Source: JAQUTK01 sp963677415
GTDB taxonomy: Bacteria; Bacteroidota; Bacteroidia; Bacteroidales; JAQUTK01
Reading direction: 5' to 3'
Assembly (NCBI GenBank): GCA_963677415.2
Contig: CAXXFJ010000014.1
Location: 1-64,000, forward strand
DNA: 64,000 bases
This document shows, one piece after another, positions 55,101 through 62,849 of the stretch. A model generated the notes under the pieces. It made no database searches, had not been told where the DNA came from, and saw only the letters and a list, made by a program, of their open reading frames with translations. The position numbers and the translations under genes were made by a program. Each line of letters begins with the position of its first letter. Position 1 is the first letter of the stretch.

Positions 55101-55994
55101 GCAGACAGCTCCTTCTATAACTTCTCGGCATTTGCCCAATCATCAGCTTCCTCTTCCCAAGTTGGAGTATCCATTGACGGAGCCTCACGAGGCACTTTAT
55201 CAGGAGCCCCTTCCAACTTCTCTGATGTAGCATTGGATGGCTCTTTTTTCTTAGCAGCGGGAATGCATACGATTATTCTCTCCGGTGACGAAGGTACCAC
55301 CGATTTGGAGCATTTCCGCGTCGAACCTTTTGTGGAGAAGAATAGACTTGCTGATGGTAATTATTATATTGAGAATGGAGGTTTGTATCTGACCAATAAC
55401 CATACTGTAGGTTCGACTCTTCCTCCGAAGTTCAGAGTTCTGAAGGCAGATGATACTGATCAGAGACAGGGATGGATTGTAACGTATGATGCTGCCAGAG
55501 ATCGTTATAAACTTGCTAGCATGAAGGATAGCTGTTATGTGAATGAGAAAGGTGCTTTTTCAAAAGAGACAACCACTCCGTATGATGCGGATATGCATAC
55601 CTTCTCAATCTATTATAATGGTTTGAAATATGCGATTCAGACAGGTGGAACTGCAGGTATTGCTCCTTTCTATCTGGATGGTGATCGTCTGAGCAAAGGA
55701 GCTGAGTCTGCCAGTCCCTCTAATTTTGAGTTAACGTTCATCCCTTATGACGGTTTGCTGGATGCACCTTCTGATATGCTGAGGTCAGATATTGTGATTT
55801 TTCAGAATGGAGATCAGGTAACTGTATCCGGAGACGAAGTTAGTTCTGTTTCTGTCTTATCCATCATAGGTGCTCCGCTACTTACGTCAACTGATCTAAC
55901 CTTCAGCACAGCTTCTTTGGCAGGTGGTTACTATCTGGTGGCAGTGAAACGCATGGATGGTACAATTTATACAACCAAGATAGCAGTGAAATGA
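52167..55994 (+). CDS. Multidomain GH95 glycosidase (alpha-L-fucosidase family) with lectin-like and CBM6-like modules
   Basis: The 1275-residue protein begins with a signal peptide (MKKAMLFFLLAMLLPLGFLHA) and a ricin-like module (~30-165, SKAQLWKVTG). The GH95 catalytic region spans ~184-915: LWYRKPATEWMTSALPIGDG, SNLQGIWNHRNDPPWSCD, the asparagine-rich NINVQMNYWPAE, EYSPENGP and HRHSSHLMGLYPGNQ. A CBM6-like sandwich (~921-1051, VEAENYDNG), a second lectin-like module (~1055-1190) and a sorting-like tail ending YTTKIAVK follow. GH95 enzymes are inverting exo-enzymes, mostly alpha-1,2-L-fucosidases, with some alpha-galactosidases, so the sugar should be called tentatively. It overlaps the next gene by ATGA. 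Confidence 0.9.
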   Translation: MKKAMLFFLLAMLLPLGFLHAQTLPVISTETDTVWYYIKFKNAGAVLQDMGEGANLMTQTATAGSKAQLWKVTGTANAYVITSQNGRHISFSSSSSLFSTNASSSVTFKLISTTNGTYAPAWELQRTGQSTCMNQWGGAGAGKQLGEWSASDVNNPLEFVLPSSMGVLALAEAELTGSSSAPECKLSLWYRKPATEWMTSALPIGDGQFGAMLFGGVRQDQIQFNEKTLWSGSKTSYGAYQNFGNLYITSEQITAAQNYRRELDIENAVAKVVFESDGVAYTREYIASNPDSAIVINLTASEAGKITTDLVLLDGHTTSINYTTEGATFSGKLALVSYYARMAIKADGGVVTVNPKGGIHVEGANSLLIVLRGGTNYDEKNMNYISNTAGLPSRVDRQVANALSKSYEDLKSAHIADYKSLFDRVKFVIDGTTNTMPTNELINTYNISYTDMFLEQLYFNYGRYLMISSSRGVDQPSNLQGIWNHRNDPPWSCDIHSNINVQMNYWPAEPTNLSDLHKPFLNYIYNESQLHTQWKQNAKDAGQTKGWTLYTENNIFGYHGGFMHNYVIANAWYCMHMWQHYRFSMDKEYLRNVAYPVMKSCCDFWLERLIQDRVAKDGTWVCPNEYSPENGPAAEDGTAHSQQLVWDLFNNTLQAMVILGDNLNEDAAFIADLKAKFANLDNGLHIDADGHLREWKYSDKSVGEPGHRHSSHLMGLYPGNQISPLIDKSIFDAAIKSLTARGDISTGWSMGWKINLWARALDGNHAHKILKSALRLSTTTTTDQSAGGIYENLLDAHAPFQIDGNFGATSGVSEMLLQSQLNILQILPALPSIWPKGSVTGLRAVGDFQVDIEWEALKATRIVLFSEGGQLCDVAYPGITNYQLRDEDNTYIPVKIIDGNRIQFPTVAGKTYTLTQGAVGLVEAENYDNGLEGEAFKALDVINEDGVYRNDGIYIRPYLNNYYVTLRQGEWTRYTVFVADSSFYNFSAFAQSSASSSQVGVSIDGASRGTLSGAPSNFSDVALDGSFFLAAGMHTIILSGDEGTTDLEHFRVEPFVEKNRLADGNYYIENGGLYLTNNHTVGSTLPPKFRVLKADDTDQRQGWIVTYDAARDRYKLASMKDSCYVNEKGAFSKETTTPYDADMHTFSIYYNGLKYAIQTGGTAGIAPFYLDGDRLSKGAESASPSNFELTFIPYDGLLDAPSDMLRSDIVIFQNGDQVTVSGDEVSSVSVLSIIGAPLLTSTDLTFSTASLAGGYYLVAVKRMDGTIYTTKIAVK

Positions 55995-56998
55995 ATGATT
56001 CAGGAAAATCCGGAAAGAAAATACGATTTGGTATAGTAGGCACAAACACTATATCGGACAAGGTAATAGCGGGAGCCGTGTTGGATCCTCGATTTGAGTT
56101 GACTGCTGTCTATTCGCGTACTCAGGTGCAGGCAGACTGGTTTGCTTCCAGGCATGCTATTCCGCATACGTATACTTCTTTGGAACTGATGGCGGAGAGT
56201 CCGCTGATCGATGCAGTTTACATTGCTTCTCCCAATGCGTTACATGCTTCACAAAGTATCCTTTTCATGAAGCATGGCAAACATGTATTGTGCGAGAAAG
56301 CCTTTGCTTCTAATGCAAGGGAAGTGCGTGAGATGATTGCTACAGCAGCGGCACATAAAGTGGTGCTCATGGAGGCGATGAAGCCAACCTTGACTCCTAA
56401 CTTTGCTGCGGTTTGTGATGCACTGCCATCCATCGGAAAGGTGCGTAACTATTTTTCGTGTTATTGCCAGTACTCCTCTCGTTATGATAAATACAAAGAG
56501 GGAGTAGTGCTGAATGCTTTCAATCCGGTGCTCTCCAATGGTGCTTTGCTGGATATTGGGGTTTATACGATTTATCCGATGGTGGTTCTGTTTGGTGCTC
56601 CGCAATCAATTCATGCGACTGGATACAGGCTCTCTTCCGGTGTTGACGCGCAGGGAAGTGTCACTTTTGGTTATGATGATATGACGGCAACGGTGCTATA
56701 TTCTAAGGTTTCCGACTCTACTCTTCAGACAGAGATACAGGGTGAAGAAGGAACGATTTTGCTTGATCGCATTAATATTATTAAAGAGGTGAAATTATCC
56801 TTACGCAATGGGGAGAAGAGGGTACTAACCCGCCCGCATTGTGGAGAGGAATATTACTATGAGATGGCTGAGTTTATCGATCTGATCGAGACGGGCAAGA
56901 GAGAGTCGCTGGTCAACAGCCACGCCAATTCTCTCATCACGATGGAAGTGCTGGATCAGATCCGTCATCAGCTAGGGGTACGCTATCCGGCGGACTGA
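55991..56998 (+). CDS. Gfo/Idh/MocA family NAD(P)-dependent oxidoreductase
   Basis: The 335-residue protein has an N-terminal Rossmann fold (RFGIVGTNTISDKVIAG) and the family strand AVYIASPNALHASQSI, then CEKAF in place of the usual EKP loop. The C-terminal alpha/beta domain contains LLDIGVYTIYPMV, with the usual GxY/H active-site region. There is no signal peptide, so it acts in the cytoplasm, oxidising or reducing a sugar or polyol. The ATG overlaps the GH95 stop codon (ATGA at 55991-55994), so translation is coupled and the substrate may derive from the GH95 product. That last point is inference. Confidence 0.9.
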   Translation: MNDSGKSGKKIRFGIVGTNTISDKVIAGAVLDPRFELTAVYSRTQVQADWFASRHAIPHTYTSLELMAESPLIDAVYIASPNALHASQSILFMKHGKHVLCEKAFASNAREVREMIATAAAHKVVLMEAMKPTLTPNFAAVCDALPSIGKVRNYFSCYCQYSSRYDKYKEGVVLNAFNPVLSNGALLDIGVYTIYPMVVLFGAPQSIHATGYRLSSGVDAQGSVTFGYDDMTATVLYSKVSDSTLQTEIQGEEGTILLDRINIIKEVKLSLRNGEKRVLTRPHCGEEYYYEMAEFIDLIETGKRESLVNSHANSLITMEVLDQIRHQLGVRYPAD

Positions 56999-57020
56999 CT
57001 TTACTTCTCTGTAGCTTATA

Positions 57021-57066
57021 AAAGAAGTAGCCGATCTCTCCAAATCGGAGGACCGGCTACTTCTTT
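57021..57066. terminator. Bidirectional terminator between oxidoreductase and dnaJ
   Basis: AAAGAAGTAGCCG (57021-57033) is the exact reverse complement of CGGCTACTTCTTT (57054-57066). The loop itself contains a smaller CTCC/GGAG stem. Confidence 0.8.
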
Positions 57067-57082
57067 ATATGACTCTAAAGAC

Positions 57083-58243
57083 TTATTGGAACATCTCTTT
57101 GAAGTGAGAGAATATCTTCTTCTTTGCACTTTGATTTGGTTTGAAATTGGGAGACTCCATCAGTGACTCCATGTTCTTCTTCTCATCGCGACTCAATGTC
57201 TCAGGAATATAGACACTGATATTGATCAGCAAGTCACCTGTGCCGTAGTGATTGACGCTCGGCAGACCTTTGCCTTTCAAACGCAACACCTTACCAGGTT
57301 GCGTGCCGGGTTCAATCTTTACTTTTACTTTGTTGTCAATAGTAGGGATTTCCACTGTTCCTCCCAAAGTGGCCGAAGGCACACTTAAGAGTAAATTATA
57401 AACCAGATCATTTTCGTCACGGATCAGTTCAGGATGTTCTTCCTCCTCGATGATTACCAGCAAATCGCCGTTTACACCACCACGACGAGCCGCATTACCT
57501 TTACCACTCGCATTGAGCTGCATCCCTTCAGCAACACCAGCAGGGATATTGATTGTGATAACCTCATCATCACGTACAATACCTTCTCCGTTACACTCAG
57601 GACATTTATTCGTAATGATTTTCCCCTCTCCATGGCAGACATCACAAGGAGCACTTGTCTGCATCTGTCCAAGCATCGTGTTTACCACGCGGGTCTTTAC
57701 ACCCTTTCCACCGCAAGAAGAACAGGTAGTATAGCTACTTCCATGTTCGGCTCCGGTACCACTGCAATGTGTGCAGGCAACGTATTTTTTTACTTTGATC
57801 TTCTTCTCAACACCTTTTGCTATCTCCTGCAGATCAAGTTTTACTCGTACGCGAAGATCAGAACCACGGTTTACCTGTCGTCCACCTGAACGGCCTCCAC
57901 CAAAACCTCCGAATCCGCTAAAACCGCTGTGGCCACCGAAAATATCTCCAAAGTGAGAGAAAATATCATCCATAGACATACCACCACCATACGAACCACC
58001 ACTGGCCGCTGAAGTGCCGACACCTGCATGACCATACTGGTCATATTTTTCCTTCTTAGTCTGGTCGCTTAGTACTTCATACGCTTCTGCTGCCTCCTTG
58101 AATTTCTCTTCCGCCTCTTTGTTACCCGGGTTCTTGTCCGGGTGATATTGAATTGCTTTTTTTCTGTATGCTTTTTTTATCTCTTCAGCCGTCGCACTTT
58201 TAGATACCTCCAGCACTTCGTAAAAATCTCTTTTTGTAGCCAT
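57083..58243 (-). CDS. dnaJ: Chaperone protein DnaJ
   Basis: The 386-residue type I Hsp40 has a J domain with HPD in YHPDKNPGN (~residues 33-35), a Gly/Phe-rich linker (SHFGDIFGGHSGFSGFGG), four zinc-binding repeats (CTHCSGTG, CSSCGGKG, CDVCHGEG, CPECNGEG), and the two C-terminal beta-barrel domains. It stimulates DnaK ATPase and delivers unfolded clients. It lies 18 bases after grpE, so the two form an operon. dnaK is not in the window. Confidence 0.97.
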   Translation of the reverse strand: MATKRDFYEVLEVSKSATAEEIKKAYRKKAIQYHPDKNPGNKEAEEKFKEAAEAYEVLSDQTKKEKYDQYGHAGVGTSAASGGSYGGGMSMDDIFSHFGDIFGGHSGFSGFGGFGGGRSGGRQVNRGSDLRVRVKLDLQEIAKGVEKKIKVKKYVACTHCSGTGAEHGSSYTTCSSCGGKGVKTRVVNTMLGQMQTSAPCDVCHGEGKIITNKCPECNGEGIVRDDEVITINIPAGVAEGMQLNASGKGNAARRGGVNGDLLVIIEEEEHPELIRDENDLVYNLLLSVPSATLGGTVEIPTIDNKVKVKIEPGTQPGKVLRLKGKGLPSVNHYGTGDLLINISVYIPETLSRDEKKNMESLMESPNFKPNQSAKKKIFSHFKEMFQ

Positions 58244-58261
58244 CTTTTGATTGTTCTTTAA

Positions 58262-58831
58262 TTATTCACCTACAATCACTTTTGCGAAACGGATCACTTT
58301 CTCATTCAGGAAATATCCTTGCTGGAGACAATCGATGATTTTCCCTTTCAACTCCTCTTGGGGAGCAGGAATCACGGTTACTGCTTCGTGATAATCAGCA
58401 TCATAAGGTTGTCCGATACATTCCATCTGTTTGACGTTGCTTTGTTTTAGATAGGTCTGAAACTTTGCATATATGAGATTCACTCCTTCCATTTCTGCAG
58501 GTGAAACAGTGCTCTTACTCATTACCTGAAGCGCTCTTTCAAAATCGTCGATAATAGGAAGTAAGGCTGTCAGAGCATTTTCTCCACCATTCTTTATTAG
58601 TTCAGATTTTTCTTTCAACGTCCGTTTGCGGTAGTTGTCAAAATCTGCTCTCAAACGCAGGTACGTATCATTTAGTTCGTCGTATTTATCAGAAAGCTCT
58701 TTCATTGGATCTTTCGTAGTTTCCGGAGTCACAGTTGTCTCTTGTGCAACTTGATCCTCCAGTACTGGCTCCTGCTGTTCAGCATTTACTTTCTTTGCTT
58801 CAGTCTCAGCATTCGTCGTTTTCTTATTCAT
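58262..58831 (-). CDS. grpE: Nucleotide exchange factor GrpE
   Basis: The start at 58831 (MNKKTTNAETEAKKVNAEQQ) gives 189 residues with the usual disordered acidic N-terminus, a long coiled coil (DKYDELNDTYLRLRADFDNY) and the C-terminal beta domain (DADYHEAVTVIPAP, GYFLNEKVIRFAKVIVG). The frame is open to 58933, but the extra residues are cysteine-rich and unlike the family. GrpE releases ADP from DnaK in the cytoplasm. It is the first gene of the grpE-dnaJ operon. Confidence 0.95.
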   Translation of the reverse strand: MNKKTTNAETEAKKVNAEQQEPVLEDQVAQETTVTPETTKDPMKELSDKYDELNDTYLRLRADFDNYRKRTLKEKSELIKNGGENALTALLPIIDDFERALQVMSKSTVSPAEMEGVNLIYAKFQTYLKQSNVKQMECIGQPYDADYHEAVTVIPAPQEELKGKIIDCLQQGYFLNEKVIRFAKVIVGE

Positions 58832-58948
58832 AAATATCTTGTTTAATTGTATAAACTGTTTCATTGATTCTGTTCGTACAAATTTGATGCCAGCTTGACA
58901 GTGATAGTCTTTTTGGCAGGTGAATTTGTACATATTCTGTCAACTTTG

Positions 58949-59434
58949 TCATCCATGTATTTCAATCAAACAAGTGACAGTTGCTTTCGCTTGTTTGATT
59001 AATGCCTCCGGAGCAATTTTTAGCTGAAGTCCCCGAACTCCCGCGCTTACATATATTTCCTGATAGCCCATGCAACTTTCATGTATAAAAGTAGGGAAGG
59101 ATTTCTTCATCCCGATTGGCGAACAGGCACCTCTTATATATCCTGTGGTAGGAAGTAGCTCTTTCATTGGGATCATAGCGCAACTCTTGTTGCCAGAAAC
59201 TTTAGCTGCAAGTTTGAGATCCACCTCTTCCTCTCCGGGAACGATACAGACAAAGTGCCCGGTCTTGTCACCTTTCAGTACAAGCGTCTTGAATACCCGA
59301 TCAATATCCTCACCCAGTGAAGCGGCTACATGTATGGCGCTCAGGTCATTCTCATCCACCTCATAAGGTATCAGTTCATAGGGAACCTTTGCTTGTTCGA
59401 GGAGTCTTGCTGCATTTGTTTTTTGTATTTTCAT
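58949..59434 (-). CDS. ybaK: YbaK/EbsC family aminoacyl-tRNA deacylase (Cys-tRNA(Pro) deacylase)
   Basis: The start at 59434 (MKIQKTNAARLLEQAKVPYE) gives 161 residues, the normal length. The extension to 59485 overlaps the terminator hairpin after secA and is rejected. The YbaK motifs are VFKTLVLKGDKTGHFVCIVPG with the catalytic lysine, DLKLAAKVSGNKSCAMI and GYIRGACSPIGMKKSFPTFI. It hydrolyses mischarged Cys-tRNA(Pro) in trans, a proofreading role in the cytoplasm. A 117-base gap separates it from grpE. Confidence 0.92.
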   Translation of the reverse strand: MKIQKTNAARLLEQAKVPYELIPYEVDENDLSAIHVAASLGEDIDRVFKTLVLKGDKTGHFVCIVPGEEEVDLKLAAKVSGNKSCAMIPMKELLPTTGYIRGACSPIGMKKSFPTFIHESCMGYQEIYVSAGVRGLQLKIAPEALIKQAKATVTCLIEIHG

Positions 59435-59449
59435 CTCTTTATCTCTTGA

Positions 59450-59507
59450 ACTGAAAAACAGGATATCACCGGTAACCGGTAACATCCTGTTTCTATCAGG
59501 TTTCAGT
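59450..59507 (-). terminator. Stem-loop terminator downstream of secA
   Basis: AAACAGGAT (59456-59464) pairs with ATCCTGTTT (59484-59492), and the outer ACTGAA (59450-59455) pairs with TTCAGT (59502-59507). It starts right after the secA stop in the minus direction and just before the ybaK start. Confidence 0.65.
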
Positions 59508-59513
59508 CACTTC

Positions 59514-62500
59514 TTATTCTTCTTTCCCGTGACAGTTTTTATACTTCTTTCCACTACCACAAGGGCAAGGATCATTTCTTCCGGCTTTCTTCTCTACGCG
59601 TACAGGTTCATGGTTGATTTCCTGACGATCTCCCGGAAGTGGGGGACGCTGACCCGGAGCCAATGAGCGTTGAGGTTGATCCGTTTCGTCTTTTGAAGTC
59701 TTATACTTGCTGAAGTCCTGTTTCTTTTCAGGAGCAGCCTGACGTACCTGCTCAGGTTCGCGTACAGGGATCTGGCCACGCATAAGTACGGAAGAGGCTT
59801 TCTTATTCATAGAGTTTACCATCTTCTTGAAGAGACCGAATGATTCAAGTTTGTAGATCAACAAAGGATCTTTCTGTTCGTAGCTGGCATTCTGCACCGA
59901 GTTGCGCAACTCATCCAATTCGCGTAAGTGCTCTTTCCAAAGTTCGTCGATTGTATGTAAAAGAATAGATTTCTCAAATGATTTTACAATGTCCTTGCAT
60001 TCCGAATTGTAAGCACCTTCCAAATTACAGGTGATATTATACATCCGTTTTCCATCCGTTACAGGAATCAGAATGTTTTGATACATCTTCCCCTGATTTT
60101 CATACACTTGTTTGATGACTGGATATGCTACCGTAGCCATTCTATCCATTCGACGTTTGAAGGTCTCAATAGCATCATCAAAGAGTTCGTCAATGACAAC
60201 TTCTGTTTTCTTGCTCTGCATTTCTTCACTCGTGGTTTTGAACTCCATGCCGAGTGTACGGATCACTTCCTCTTTCATGAGTTCGAAACTGTTGGACTCT
60301 TGTGATTCATGAACGATATCAGTAGATACATCGTACAATATATTCACAATATCCATTTCGATACGTTCACCCATCAAAGCATGCTTGCGTTTGGTATAGA
60401 TTACCTCACGCTGGGCATTCATCACGTCATCATATTCCAGCAAACGTTTACGGATACCGAAGTTGTTTTCTTCTACCTTTTTCTGTGCACGTTCAATGGA
60501 GTTGGATATCCATTTATGCTCGATCACTTCACCCTCTTTGAAACCAAGTTTGTCCATAACAGACTGAATACGTTCTGAACCAAATACACGCATCAGGTTA
60601 TCTTCCAAAGAGATAAAGAATACTGAAGATCCCGGGTCACCCTGACGACCAGAACGACCACGCAACTGGCGGTCCACACGACGCGATTCGTGACGTTCTG
60701 TACCTATGATTGCCAGACCACCTGCCGCTTTTACTTCTTCTGTCAGCTTAATATCGGTACCACGACCTGCCATGTTGGTAGCAATAGTCACCATGCCACG
60801 TTTACCTGCTTGTGCAACAATCTCGGCCTCGCGTTGGTGAAGTTTGGCATTCAATACGTTGTGTTCGATTTTATTCATCACAAGCATACGGCTCAGCAAC
60901 TCAGAAATCTCGACAGAAGTAGTACCTACCAATACCGGACGGCCTTGCTTGTTCATCTCGATAATTTCCTGGATTACAGCTGCATATTTCTCACGTGCGG
61001 TGCGATACACACGGTCGTTCATATCATTACGGGTAACCGGTTTATTCGTTGGAATAACCACTACGTCCAGTTTGTATATGTCCCATAACTCACCGGCTTC
61101 CGTTTCAGCAGTACCGGTCATACCGGATAGCTTATGATACATACGGAAGAAGTTTTGCAAGGTGATGGTAGCAAAAGTCTGAGTGGCAGCTTCCACTTTT
61201 ACACGTTCCTTAGCCTCGATAGCCTGGTGTAGTCCGTCTGAATAACGTCTTCCCTCCATAATACGACCGGTCTGTTCGTCGACGATCTTCACCTGATTCT
61301 CTATCACTACATATTCATCATCTTTCTCAAACATCGCATAGGCTTTCAGTAATTGATTGACAGTATGCACACGTTCAGATTTGACGCTGTATTCTGTCAT
61401 CAATTCATCTTTCCTTGCTATTTTATCTTCCTCTGTGAGCCCCATGTTTTCCAGCTCAGAGAGCTGTGTACCTATGTCCGGTAAGACGAAGAATTCAGAA
61501 TCGCCCAGATCTGCTGAGATAAGGTCATTTCCTTTATCTGTCATCTCGACCGAGTTGTTTTTCTCATCAATTATGAAGAATAGAGGATCCGTTACTTTAT
61601 GCATCTCGCGCATATTGTCCTGCATATAATACTCTTCCGTCTTGAGCATCGTAGTGCGCATGCCCGATTCGCTGAGGAACTTGATTAACGGTTTGTTTTT
61701 TGGCAAACCTTTGTGTGAACGATAGAGGAGGAGAGAACCTTCTTCCAGTTGTTCTTTGCTGTTACCCTCTTTCAGTAATGTCTTCGCATCAGCCAGCAGA
61801 CGGGTGGTAAGAGCTTTCTGGGCGTTCATCAGTTTTTCCACTCTCGGACAGAACTCATCAAAGAGTTGTTCTTCTCCTTTGGGTATAGGACCAGAAATAA
61901 TCAATGGAGTACGTGCATCATCAATCAATACAGAATCGACCTCATCGACGATTGCATAATTATGTTTGCGCTGAACCAGATCTTCAGGAGAAGTAGCCAT
62001 GTTGTCGCGCAAATAGTCAAAGCCAAATTCGTTATTCGTACCGAATGTAATATCGGCCAGATATGCCTGGCGACGTTCTTCCGAATTTGGACGGTGCTTG
62101 TCGATACAATCTACGGACAAGCCATGGAACTGATACAATGGTCCCATCCACTCCGAGTCACGTTTGGACAAGTAGTCATTGACCGTTACAATATGTACAC
62201 CGTTTCCGGTCAGAGCATTCAGAAATACCGGCAATGTAGCCACAAGAGTCTTACCCTCACCGGTAGCCATTTCGGCGATTTTTCCTTTGTGCAGCACGAC
62301 ACCACCAAACAGCTGTACGTCATAGTGAACCATGTTCCACACCTGGTCGTTACCTCCGGCAATCCAGTGATTGTTAAAGATAGCTTTATCACCTTCAATG
62401 CGAACAAATTCTTTCTTTGCAGCAAGATCCCGGTCAAAATCGTTAGCGTAAACCTCTATTTCACTGTTTTCAGTAAATCGTTTAGCCGTTTCCTTCATTA

Positions 62501-62837
62501 TAGCAAAAGCTACCGGAAGGGCTTCATCCAAAGCCTCTTCTAACTTCTTGGTAATCTCTTTTTCCAGTTTATCTATCTGTTCGAATACCTTCTCTTTATC
62601 TTCCAGAGCTACTTCTTCTATTGAAGCTTTCAGCTCATCTTTTTCCTTTACTTCTGCGGACACATAGTCACTAATCTGTTTCTTTAGAGTAATGACACGC
62701 TCTCTCAATCCATCATTATCCAACACCTCGATCTCGGGATACACCTCTTTGATTTTATTTACAAAAGGTTGTATTTCTTTTAAGTCCCGTTGCGATTTGT
62801 TTCCGAATAGCTTCTTTATTATATCGTTTATGCTCAT
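59514..62837 (-). CDS. secA: Preprotein translocase ATPase SecA
   Basis: The 1107-residue protein is the long Bacteroidetes-type SecA. It has the Walker A sequence MATGEGKTLVATLPVFLNAL, IVDEVDSVLIDDARTPLI, the helicase motifs TNMAGRGTDIKL and QLRGRSGRQGDPG, and a C-terminal SEC-C zinc motif CPCGSGKKYKNCH. It drives export of unfolded preproteins through SecYEG, needed for the many signal-peptide proteins in this window. It starts 12 bases after the phosphatase gene and is probably co-transcribed with it. Confidence 0.98.
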   Translation of the reverse strand: MSINDIIKKLFGNKSQRDLKEIQPFVNKIKEVYPEIEVLDNDGLRERVITLKKQISDYVSAEVKEKDELKASIEEVALEDKEKVFEQIDKLEKEITKKLEEALDEALPVAFAIMKETAKRFTENSEIEVYANDFDRDLAAKKEFVRIEGDKAIFNNHWIAGGNDQVWNMVHYDVQLFGGVVLHKGKIAEMATGEGKTLVATLPVFLNALTGNGVHIVTVNDYLSKRDSEWMGPLYQFHGLSVDCIDKHRPNSEERRQAYLADITFGTNNEFGFDYLRDNMATSPEDLVQRKHNYAIVDEVDSVLIDDARTPLIISGPIPKGEEQLFDEFCPRVEKLMNAQKALTTRLLADAKTLLKEGNSKEQLEEGSLLLYRSHKGLPKNKPLIKFLSESGMRTTMLKTEEYYMQDNMREMHKVTDPLFFIIDEKNNSVEMTDKGNDLISADLGDSEFFVLPDIGTQLSELENMGLTEEDKIARKDELMTEYSVKSERVHTVNQLLKAYAMFEKDDEYVVIENQVKIVDEQTGRIMEGRRYSDGLHQAIEAKERVKVEAATQTFATITLQNFFRMYHKLSGMTGTAETEAGELWDIYKLDVVVIPTNKPVTRNDMNDRVYRTAREKYAAVIQEIIEMNKQGRPVLVGTTSVEISELLSRMLVMNKIEHNVLNAKLHQREAEIVAQAGKRGMVTIATNMAGRGTDIKLTEEVKAAGGLAIIGTERHESRRVDRQLRGRSGRQGDPGSSVFFISLEDNLMRVFGSERIQSVMDKLGFKEGEVIEHKWISNSIERAQKKVEENNFGIRKRLLEYDDVMNAQREVIYTKRKHALMGERIEMDIVNILYDVSTDIVHESQESNSFELMKEEVIRTLGMEFKTTSEEMQSKKTEVVIDELFDDAIETFKRRMDRMATVAYPVIKQVYENQGKMYQNILIPVTDGKRMYNITCNLEGAYNSECKDIVKSFEKSILLHTIDELWKEHLRELDELRNSVQNASYEQKDPLLIYKLESFGLFKKMVNSMNKKASSVLMRGQIPVREPEQVRQAAPEKKQDFSKYKTSKDETDQPQRSLAPGQRPPLPGDRQEINHEPVRVEKKAGRNDPCPCGSGKKYKNCHGKEE

Positions 62838-62849
62838 TTTAGGTTCTTG

